A model generated the notes under the pieces. That model worked only from the letters and a program-made list of their open reading frames with translations, made no database searches and was not told the DNA's origin. A DNA stretch of 11,702 nucleotides from Anaerolineaceae bacterium (GTDB lineage: Bacteria; Chloroflexota; Anaerolineae; Anaerolineales; Anaerolineaceae): positions 1 through 11,702 of the forward strand of contig JAUXFJ010000025.1 of NCBI GenBank assembly GCA_030620065.1. The letters run 5' to 3'. Positions 6,547 through 11,702 of the stretch are shown in pieces. The first letter of the stretch is position 1. Every line of letters begins with the position of its first letter. Both the position numbers and the translations under genes were made by a program.

Positions 6547-7101
6547 TTATATTTTCGGTAAGGCAATCGACTGCTGCTTTTGGTATTTCCCTTTCTTATC
6601 AGCATATGATACTTCACAGGCATCATCCGCCTCAAAAAAGAGCACCTGAGCAATGCCTTCGTTTGAATAAATCCGCGCCGGAAGCGGCGTTGTATTGGAG
6701 ATTTCCAAGGTGACGTAACCTTCCCATTCAGGCTCAAACGGTGTCACATTCACGATAATACCGCAGCGGGCATAAGTACTCTTCCCCAGACAAATTGTAA
6801 GCACATTGCGCGGAATACGAAAATATTCCACCGTGCGCGCCAGTGCAAACGAGTTCGGTGGGATCACGCATATCTCACCCTTAAAATCCACCATTGAGCG
6901 CGGGTCAAAATTCTTTGGGTCAACCACAGCCGAATAGATGTTGGTAAAGATCTTGTATTCATCGGCTACGCGAATATCATAACCATAAGACGAAGTACCG
7001 AATGAAATCACTCCCTCCCGCACCTGTCCCTCCTCAAAGGGTTCGATCATACGCTCTTGCAAAGCCTTTTTTCTTATCCAATGATCTGGTTTTAATCCCA
7101 T
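6547..7101 (-). CDS. dcd: dCTP deaminase
   Basis: The product deaminates dCTP to dUTP, the first step toward dUMP for thymidylate synthesis. All core motifs are present. Numbered from this start, they are SSYGYDIR (37-44), PPNSFALARTVEYFRIP (81-97), GKSTYARCG (106-114), and VTPFEPEWEGYVTLEISNTT with the catalytic-type Glu133 in TLE, then GIAQVLFF. The length of 184 residues and the layout fit the longer dcd type; from memory the Pseudomonas aeruginosa enzyme aligns without gaps from its first residue to MGLKPDHWIRKK. For that reason, and because GAGGAG lies just upstream, I prefer the ATG at 7101. An ATG at 7116 would add five residues and has a poorer ribosome binding site. Whether it also has dUTPase activity cannot be told from sequence alone. 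It lies between the M23 gene and the yjjX-type gene, both in the same direction. Confidence 0.93.
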   Translation of the reverse strand: MGLKPDHWIRKKALQERMIEPFEEGQVREGVISFGTSSYGYDIRVADEYKIFTNIYSAVVDPKNFDPRSMVDFKGEICVIPPNSFALARTVEYFRIPRNVLTICLGKSTYARCGIIVNVTPFEPEWEGYVTLEISNTTPLPARIYSNEGIAQVLFFEADDACEVSYADKKGKYQKQQSIALPKI

Positions 7102-7132
7102 TTTCTCCTCACTCATCCACTCTCGTGGATTT

Positions 7133-8197
7133 TCACGGTATTTTTATACTGACAAAACTGATCTTTCCGGGGTGAACACTTAAATAGAATTCAAAGACCT
7201 TCCCGGCGACCATAGTAAGCCGGTAATCACCCGCTGGCAAGTCCGCCAAAGCGAAATTCTCATGTATCTGTTCATTCGAGTTCAAGTCAGCGCCTGCGTA
7301 GGTCTCAAAATAATAGCGTAGTTTGCATCCTTTATCATTTTCTTCCAAGGCTTCGAGCGTGAGCTGCCTGTTCATCTGTGCTTCCCCCACCTGATTGACA
7401 ACCAAACCAGCTAACATGCCCAGAGCCCCATCGGTTGACTGTTTAGGAATCAACCATAAAGCCGGATTGTATGTCTGATCATAGTTATTCATGCCCAAGC
7501 GCACTTCAAAATGCAAATGCGAGCCTATGGCAGCACCCGCTGCCCCAACTGCGCCAATCCGCTCGCCAGCTTCAACCCACTGCCCTTCTGTGACTTCTAT
7601 TTCTGAGAGATGCCCATATAAGGTAAAAACTGGTTCAGCATACCTTGGCAGATCATGTTCAATGACAATCAGATTGCCGTAAAAATTATTGTAATCCGCA
7701 TACTTGATCGTCAAATCGTCCCCTGCAACAACAACCAATCCATCACTAGCCGCCAAAACACTTGTCCCAGAGGCATTATTGAATTCAACCCCATGGTGAG
7801 GCACATAAATACCGCCTGCAGTACTGCCATAAGGATAAAAACGGTCGATCCAGTCGTTGTCATTACCTGAAATCGGTCGCTGCAGCGAGAAATCATGCTC
7901 GAGAATGCAATAAATCTCGCTGCAAAGATCAGGGTTATTTGTAGGGAGTAGGTTTGGCGTATTTGCCAACGCAGTTTGCGTTAAAGTTGCAGTTTCGCAT
8001 AATAATTGGGTTTCGGTTTCAGTCGGTACAGGCGTGAACACAACCTCAACTGTGGCTGAAGGTGTATTGCTGGATTTTATTAAGATTGTCTGTATTGGAG
8101 TCGGTGGTGCGACCAAGTTTGTGTAGCAGCTCGAAAGGACTGCTATTATGAAGGCACATACTGTAAGGAACAATAACTCCGATGACCGCTGTTTCAT
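7133..8197 (-). CDS. M23 family metallopeptidase lipoprotein with C-terminal beta-sandwich-like tail
   Basis: This 354-residue protein begins with a lipoprotein signal (hydrophobic 9-21, lipobox LSSC with Cys24). A Thr/Pro-rich spacer (30-90) follows, then a peptidase M23 domain (about 125-245). Zinc-site motifs are HHGVEF (134-139, His134 and Glu138), YGHLSEIEV (His196) and GSHLHFEVRLG (His227, His229). Most M23 enzymes have Asp where Glu138 stands; Glu can also bind zinc, so activity is still likely. M23 enzymes cut peptide cross-links in cell walls. The last roughly 75 residues (ENFALADLPAGDYRLTMVAG and following) resemble a carboxypeptidase-regulatory or transthyretin-like repeat, perhaps a binding module. 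The gene starts 11 nt after the formiminotransferase stop and has no clear ribosome binding site, which fits coupled translation. The protein should be anchored on the outer face of the membrane. Confidence 0.88.
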   Translation of the reverse strand: MKQRSSELLFLTVCAFIIAVLSSCYTNLVAPPTPIQTILIKSSNTPSATVEVVFTPVPTETETQLLCETATLTQTALANTPNLLPTNNPDLCSEIYCILEHDFSLQRPISGNDNDWIDRFYPYGSTAGGIYVPHHGVEFNNASGTSVLAASDGLVVVAGDDLTIKYADYNNFYGNLIVIEHDLPRYAEPVFTLYGHLSEIEVTEGQWVEAGERIGAVGAAGAAIGSHLHFEVRLGMNNYDQTYNPALWLIPKQSTDGALGMLAGLVVNQVGEAQMNRQLTLEALEENDKGCKLRYYFETYAGADLNSNEQIHENFALADLPAGDYRLTMVAGKVFEFYLSVHPGKISFVSIKIP

Positions 8198-8208
8198 AGA
8201 TGACTGCT

Positions 8209-9753
8209 TTAGATATGTAAACCACCGCGCTCAGTCAAAACCTGGTGGAGCTGCTGCGTCATTTTATCAGCTTGGTGTTCACATTGTTTTAACTCACTCA
8301 ACATCCTTGCTGGATCAGCTTCTTTCTCAAGCCCCAGTAAGTTAACGCGCACATTCAGAGCAGCTCCTTTGAGTGCCGCATAAGCGATAGCTCCAGAAGT
8401 GCCTGCGTCCGTGATCGCATTCAAATTAGCTTTTTTGGCCATTTGTAAAGCCATCTCTAATATTATTAAAGCATTCTGCGCTACTTCAAGTGGCACAGCT
8501 GCGGCATTGATCGAAGCAGCGCTGATCGCTTGAATGCGGCTAACTTTTTGTTCCTCTGTCTCCTTTGGCAGACGCTTTGTTTTCATAAATGCTTCAAAAG
8601 CATCCGCATCCTTTTTAACAGCTTCGAGCATCAATTTACGCAGTTCCTCCGCTCGTTCGATCAACTGCCACATTTCTTCTTTAACATCTGCATACTTAAC
8701 CTTGCCCACTGTCAGCCTGCCCACCATGGCAACCAATGCAGCGGCGACAGCCGCAGAGTGCGCAGCAGCAGACCCGCCACCAGGAGCAGGTGCCCCTGAA
8801 GCTAATTCATCCAAAAAGCTGCTCTCCTTTATACTCTCCGGCCTTTCCGCAGTATTCAGGTCCTCATATAAACGCGTCTCCAATACCTGCTGATTCTCGA
8901 ATTGGTCCATCTGCATATACCACTGCGCGGCATCAATCAAGGCGTTATTTGGCAAAAGCCCTACAATCTCCGAATGGTGAATAGCTGTGCCATACCGTTG
9001 CGCCTCACGTCGGACCATCTCTACAACCTGCGCCATTGGCGTTCTTTTATAATTTGTCAGGTTCATGGACACCTGGGCGCGCCCTTCTACAAGAACACCC
9101 ATTGCCTTTACAAAATGGAAACCACCTGATGAGTTGCGTACCCTGCGTGCGATCTTGTTTGCAATGCTGACATCATCTGTAGTGAGATAAACGTTAAAAG
9201 CAATCAGTGGCTGGCGTGCGCCGATCACTGTTGCTCCTGCACCAGTCAACGCCTTAGGGCCAAAATCCGGCTCCCTGCTGGAGTCTGTTGCGATAATCTC
9301 CTTGAGTGTCTCATATTGACCTCGTCGGATGTTTTCAAGATTGACCCTTTCAGGCCGTGTAGCGGCTTCTTCATAAAGGTAGACAGGGATCTTGAGCGAC
9401 TCGCCAACGCGTTTGCCTAAGCGGCGAGCCATCTCAACACACTCCACCATCTTCACTCCTGAGATAGGCACAAAGGGCACCACATCGGTTGCGCCGATAC
9501 GAGGATGCTCACCCTGATGATTATCAAGATCGATCAATTGAGATGCTTTCGCAATCGCCAGATAAGCAGCCTCCTCAACCGCCTCAGGGGGACCAATATA
9601 GGTAATCACAGTACGGTTATGATCCATATCCGAATGCTGATCAAGAATTCTAACGCCGTCGACAGAACGAATCTCCTCAACGATGACATCAATCACACTC
9701 TGCTGTCTTGCTTCAGAAAAATTGGGGATACACTCTACTAATTTGACTGGCAT
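8209..9753 (-). CDS. ftcD: Bifunctional glutamate formiminotransferase / formiminotetrahydrofolate cyclodeaminase
   Basis: This 514-residue protein is a fusion of two enzymes. Residues 1-180 and 181-300 are the formiminotransferase N and C domains: LVECIPNFSEA at the start, HNRTVITYIG, and HQGEHPRIGATDVVPFVP with His83 in the GEHPR context of the catalytic His. Residues 313-505 are the cyclodeaminase: SGAPAPGGGSAAAHSAAVAAA, and NLNAITDAGTSGAIAYAALKG with Asp449 as a candidate catalytic residue. The first domain moves a formimino group from N-formimino-glutamate to tetrahydrofolate; the second releases ammonia to give 5,10-methenyl-tetrahydrofolate. The ATG at 9753 has GGAG 5 nt upstream. A GTG at 9792 is upstream of the likely transcription start and is rejected. 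It is first of the four-gene run. No other histidine-degradation gene is in the window. Confidence 0.94.
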   Translation of the reverse strand: MPVKLVECIPNFSEARQQSVIDVIVEEIRSVDGVRILDQHSDMDHNRTVITYIGPPEAVEEAAYLAIAKASQLIDLDNHQGEHPRIGATDVVPFVPISGVKMVECVEMARRLGKRVGESLKIPVYLYEEAATRPERVNLENIRRGQYETLKEIIATDSSREPDFGPKALTGAGATVIGARQPLIAFNVYLTTDDVSIANKIARRVRNSSGGFHFVKAMGVLVEGRAQVSMNLTNYKRTPMAQVVEMVRREAQRYGTAIHHSEIVGLLPNNALIDAAQWYMQMDQFENQQVLETRLYEDLNTAERPESIKESSFLDELASGAPAPGGGSAAAHSAAVAAALVAMVGRLTVGKVKYADVKEEMWQLIERAEELRKLMLEAVKKDADAFEAFMKTKRLPKETEEQKVSRIQAISAASINAAAVPLEVAQNALIILEMALQMAKKANLNAITDAGTSGAIAYAALKGAALNVRVNLLGLEKEADPARMLSELKQCEHQADKMTQQLHQVLTERGGLHI

Positions 9754-9783
9754 ATAAGCTCCATTTGCTAAAATATCTTCTTC

Positions 9784-9789
9784 ATTATA
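9784..9789 (-). promoter_or_regulatory. Probable -10 box for the ftcD operon
   Basis: Minus-strand TATAAT preceded by TGTG lies 30 nt upstream of the ATG at 9753. The -35 region is poor (TTCGGC at about 18 nt). Transcription would start near 9777 and give a leader of about 24 nt containing the GGAG site. A 6-bp inverted repeat GCTTGT-N9-ACAAGC (9845-9865) lies further upstream. Confidence 0.45.
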
Positions 9790-9873
9790 CACAGAAACAT
9801 GCTGCCCGCCGAATCGTGACTGAATCCTTTATAAGATGCGATTAGCTTGTGTCTATTGAACAAGCATGGTTAA

Positions 9874-9902
9874 TAAGAAAAAAGCCGCCTTGGGGCGGCT
9901 TT
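9874..9902 (-). terminator. Rho-independent terminator of the OsmC-family gene
   Basis: Read on the minus strand, a perfect 9-bp stem AAAGCCGCC / GGCGGCTTT with loop CCAA (9902-9881) is followed by TTTCTTATTA. It starts 22 nt after the OsmC-family stop and separates that gene from the ftcD operon. It is the clearest terminator in the window. Confidence 0.9.
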
Positions 9903-9924
9903 ACGAAACGTAGAAATTCAAAGA

Positions 9925-10356
9925 TTAAAGAATCTCGAAATTGACCGGGGTTTTATTCATTAGGTTTTCTGAAATGGGGCAGCGGGCATCAACCTTTTCC
10001 ACGAAAGCTTCTTTCTCAGCTGCACTCATCTTGGGTGCATCAATGTCAAATTTCAAATTCAGCCCAACGAAACCAGCTCGGTTCTCGGTAGATTTTCCCA
10101 TTAATACGTCCAAATCAATATCACCATCGATATCAACAGTAACACCATTAACCTCGAGATGTTCCTGTTTTGCAACGATCATCGCAACAGTACCCAGGCA
10201 ACCACCCAACGCAGCGAACAAGTACTCTAATGGGGTCGGCCCTTCATCCTTACCACCCATCGGCTGAGGTTGGTCAACGATCATGGTATGGTTGCGGGCT
10301 TTAACTTCTACTTTGAACCCACCAGCTGTTTTTGCAGTTGTCATAACGTTTTTCAT
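9925..10356 (-). CDS. OsmC family protein (thiol peroxidase-like)
   Basis: This 143-residue protein has the two redox cysteines of the OsmC/Ohr fold: Cys53 in PLEYLFAALGGCLGTVAM and Cys126 in VDARCPISENL. Glu44 lies in the PTPLEYL segment. Family members reduce organic peroxides with a Cys pair, or act as sulphur-compound handling relatives; the exact substrate cannot be read here. It fits the YhfA-like branch better than Ohr because the second Cys is followed by PISENL, but this is a weak inference. The start is clear: AGGAG lies 7 nt before the ATG. It has its own extended -10 promoter and a strong terminator, so it is a single-gene unit. No regulator of the OhrR type is adjacent. Confidence 0.9.
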   Translation of the reverse strand: MKNVMTTAKTAGGFKVEVKARNHTMIVDQPQPMGGKDEGPTPLEYLFAALGGCLGTVAMIVAKQEHLEVNGVTVDIDGDIDLDVLMGKSTENRAGFVGLNLKFDIDAPKMSAAEKEAFVEKVDARCPISENLMNKTPVNFEIL

Positions 10357-10376
10357 TTTAAATCTCCTTTTAATTC

Positions 10377-10394
10377 AGTCCAGTAATCAGGACT
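10377..10394 (-). promoter_or_regulatory. Small hairpin in the leader of the OsmC-family gene
   Basis: AGTCC-N8-GGACT forms a 5-bp stem between the predicted transcription start (about 10407) and the AGGAG site. It could protect the leader or bind a regulator; it may also be chance. Confidence 0.25.
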
Positions 10395-10413
10395 ATATTT
10401 ATCAACATTGTGC

Positions 10414-10422
10414 ATTATATCA
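10414..10422 (-). promoter_or_regulatory. Extended -10 promoter for the OsmC-family gene
   Basis: Read on the minus strand, TGATATAAT is a perfect extended -10 element (TGn-TATAAT), 58 nt upstream of the ATG at 10356. No good -35 is present, which is normal for extended -10 promoters. Confidence 0.55.
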
Positions 10423-10593
10423 CAAACTCCTCTCCAGTTTTATTAACGTTTTGCTAATATTTTTTTACCACCGTCCACCCTGTGCCATAAACAGACTTGA
10501 GCCCCTCCAACACAATACGACACATAATCTTAACTCTTAATTTTGTTTTATCAAGGTTATTTCACTTTTCTCTAAATATTCTCAAGTCGGGTA
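10423..10593. other. AT-rich intergenic stretch, no gene seen
   Basis: This is the part of the 451-bp divergent gap between the OsmC-family and DUF2089 genes that lies outside the two promoters. It is AT-rich with T-runs. I find no supported coding frame, tRNA-like fold or repeat in it. The ORF-sized frame that enters it from the left (10283-10540) begins antisense to the OsmC-family gene and has no ribosome binding site. Confidence 0.5.
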
Positions 10594-10621
10594 TTGACTT
10601 TTTGAGAGGATATGATACAAT
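10594..10621 (+). promoter_or_regulatory. Strong sigma-70-type promoter for the DUF2089 operon
   Basis: TTGACT (10594-10599), a 16-nt spacer, and TACAAT (10616-10621) preceded by TGA, which makes an extended -10. This is the best promoter match in the window. Transcription should start near 10628 and leave a leader of about 180 nt before the ATG at 10808. Confidence 0.7.
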
Positions 10622-10627
10622 ATCTTC

Positions 10628-10807
10628 AGAAATATCAATAGCACCCCTAATTTTTCTAAAGATTAGGCACTAATAAAAAAATATGCCAATCAAATATTTA
10701 CTTTGCGTTTCTTATTATAACCGCTTATTTGGAAAAATCAAACAGCACTCCGAGGGTAAGCAGTTTTTTCTCGGCAACCTGGTTTCAAATCAATAAGGAG
10801 ATACCCA
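10628..10807 (+). promoter_or_regulatory. Long 5' leader of the DUF2089 operon
   Basis: About 180 nt lie between the predicted start site and the coding region. Two weak hairpins are visible: CCTAAT-N10-ATTAGG (10646-10667) and CCGAG-N15-CTCGG (10750-10774). AAGGAG is 7 nt before the ATG. The leader does not match any riboswitch class I can recognise, so its role is open. Confidence 0.35.
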
Positions 10808-11215
10808 ATGCATCGACTACCAGAAAAATGCTCGATATGCGATTCTGATATCTTGGTGACCCGCTTTTACTGCCCTAACTGTGACACCAGTGTCGAAGGC
10901 CACTTTCAAGCGAACGTTGGCCCTTTCGCCAACCTCACAGACAAACAGCGTCAATTTATCTTAACCTTCGTAAGCTGTGAAGGCCGCTTCAATCGTATGG
11001 AGGATGAACTCAATCTTTCTTATCCGACCATCCGCAATCGACTTTATGAGGTCATCCGGGCGCTGGGCTTTGAACCCGGAAAAGACGAAGAACCCACACT
11101 AACTGCTGAAGATAAGGAAAAGATTCTTGACGACCTTGAAAAAGGCAAGATCAACGCCATTCAAGCCCAGCAGCTGCTTCAGGGATTGGAACTAGAATTC
11201 AAGAAAGGAAAATAA
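10808..11215 (+). CDS. DUF2089 protein: zinc ribbon, helix-turn-helix and SHOCT-like tail
   Basis: This 135-residue protein has three visible parts. A zinc ribbon uses Cys8, Cys11, Cys22 and Cys25 (CSIC and CPNC pairs). A helix-turn-helix region (about 43-88) holds LTDKQRQFILTFVSCEG, then MEDELNLSYPTIRNRLYEVI, with SYPTIRNRLYEV resembling a recognition helix. The C-terminal helix pair (about 99-130) reads LTAEDKEKILDDLEKGKINA and then IQAQQLLQGLE, and is like the short SHOCT-type module at the start of the next protein. This is the DUF2089 family, taken to be a DNA-binding regulator from its architecture, with no defined target. The start has an ideal AAGGAG site. The next gene begins 4 nt after the stop, so the two form an operon. 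Self-regulation is possible but not shown. Confidence 0.9.
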   Translation: MHRLPEKCSICDSDILVTRFYCPNCDTSVEGHFQANVGPFANLTDKQRQFILTFVSCEGRFNRMEDELNLSYPTIRNRLYEVIRALGFEPGKDEEPTLTAEDKEKILDDLEKGKINAIQAQQLLQGLELEFKKGK

Positions 11216-11219
11216 CACC

Positions 11220-11630
11220 ATGGCATCGACAGAAGAACGAATGCGAATATTAATGATGATCCAGGAAGGCAAGATCAGTGCGGCTGAAGGGGCAAGGTTG
11301 ATTGAAGCTCTTGATGAGATCAAAGAAAAACCCAAAACATCCAGGGCATCTGCAAGTGACAAACCCTCCCTCTTCGGTACTGGCATCCCCAAACCACGCT
11401 TCCTGCGAGTGAGGGTGACCGACTCAGATTCAGGTAAAACACGCGTAAATGTTCGTCTTCCGGTTTCCCTAATCAGCTCAGGGTTGCGTTTAGGAGCAAA
11501 ATTCGCTCCTGAAATTGAAGGACTCGATGAAGACACTCTCAAAATCTGGCTGAATTCTGGTGAGATCGGTCAAGTCGTTGATGTTTTTGACGAAGAAGAC
11601 GGAGAACACGTCGAGGTCTTCCTGGAATAA
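11220..11630 (+). CDS. SHOCT-like domain protein with conserved C-terminal beta domain
   Basis: This 136-residue protein has an N-terminal helix pair, MASTEERMRILMMIQEGKIS followed by AAEGARLIEALDE (1-33), of the SHOCT-like or YvlB N-terminal type. A charged Ser/Lys-rich linker (34-58) comes next. A conserved C-terminal part (59-136) holds RFLRVRVTDSDSGKTRVNVRLPVSLI and then LRLGAKFAPEIEGL, and ends in an acidic strand pair SGEIGQVVDVFDEEDGEHVEVFLE. No signal peptide or membrane segment is seen, so it should be cytoplasmic. YvlB-type proteins link to envelope-stress responses in Firmicutes, but that role cannot simply be carried over. GGA lies about 11 nt before the ATG. It is second in the operon with DUF2089. 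The 72 bases after the stop hold a short hairpin TCGAT-N5-ATCGA (11665-11679) and the palindrome GAATAGCTATTC (11678-11689), without a U-tract. Confidence 0.83.
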   Translation: MASTEERMRILMMIQEGKISAAEGARLIEALDEIKEKPKTSRASASDKPSLFGTGIPKPRFLRVRVTDSDSGKTRVNVRLPVSLISSGLRLGAKFAPEIEGLDEDTLKIWLNSGEIGQVVDVFDEEDGEHVEVFLE

Positions 11631-11702
11631 GCACCTCCCACATGAACTATTTTACATATTTTCATCGATCTTGAATCGAATAGCTATTCCATCAAATTCA
11701 AC

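Noticed and set aside
6534..6737. 68-residue N-terminal extension of the yjjX-type gene
   Set aside because: It lies inside dcd in another frame, lacks family similarity, and the true start at 6533 gives the usual protein length.
8530..8984. Three overlapping plus-strand frames inside ftcD
   Set aside because: They are antisense shadows of a highly conserved cyclodeaminase domain.
9754..9792. GTG start giving 13 extra residues on the formiminotransferase
   Set aside because: The GTG lies upstream of the probable transcription start, and the ATG at 9753 has a good GGAG site and matches the family N-terminus.
10765..10800. GGCAACCTGG resembling a piece of a SAM-I riboswitch
   Set aside because: Only this short piece matches; the upstream CUUAUC and GGAGGGA elements and the surrounding helices are absent, and the downstream gene has no link to methionine.
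11665..11689. Hairpin and palindrome after the last gene as a terminator
   Set aside because: The stem is only 5 bp and no T-run follows; the real terminator may lie beyond the window.

Overview
The window looks like ordinary chromosome of a Chloroflexota bacterium, most likely class Anaerolineae. This is inferred from gene content, not from a marker gene. The main clues are Thr-Pro-rich linkers behind membrane anchors or lipoboxes in three surface proteins, a DUF4013 membrane protein, two PII-like cyclic-di-AMP receptor genes in tandem, and a DUF2089 gene followed by a SHOCT-like gene. I see no rRNA, tRNA, insertion sequence, phage gene or CRISPR array. Coding density is high and the genes lie on both strands.

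Layout. 1-1674 (minus): a membrane-anchored amidase whose stop overlaps by 4 nt the start of an L,D-transpeptidase that runs off the left edge. 1896-2477 (plus): a stand-alone AMMECR1-domain protein, convergent with a DUF4013 membrane protein (2503-3165, minus), with a hairpin between them. 3316-3941 (minus): two adjacent PII-like c-di-AMP receptor genes. 4066-4515 (minus): a YcgN-type Cys-cluster protein. 4771-5865 (plus): a CapA-like lipoprotein. 5991-9753 (minus): a tight four-gene run, in transcription order glutamate formiminotransferase/cyclodeaminase, M23 lipoprotein, dCTP deaminase, and YjjX-type NTP phosphatase. 9925-10356 (minus): an OsmC-family gene with its own promoter and a clear terminator. 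10808-11630 (plus): a DUF2089 zinc-ribbon/HTH protein and a SHOCT-like protein, behind the best promoter in the window and a leader of about 180 nt.

How the genes fit together. Three themes recur. The first is peptidoglycan remodelling at the cell surface (L,D-transpeptidase, Amidase_3, M23 peptidase). The second is nucleotide and one-carbon housekeeping (dCTP deaminase, inosine/xanthosine triphosphatase, formimino-folate enzyme), which shares a probable operon with the M23 peptidase. The third is small signalling or regulatory proteins (the c-di-AMP receptors and the DUF2089/SHOCT pair).

I did not find a convincing new defence or mobile system. The points most worth checking are the asymmetric c-di-AMP receptor pair, the SHOCT-like module shared by the two adjacent genes at the right end, and the mixed wall/nucleotide operon. 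Six starts were set or re-set from ribosome binding sites, alignment or promoter position: 1896, 3941, 4515, 6533, 7101 and 9753.
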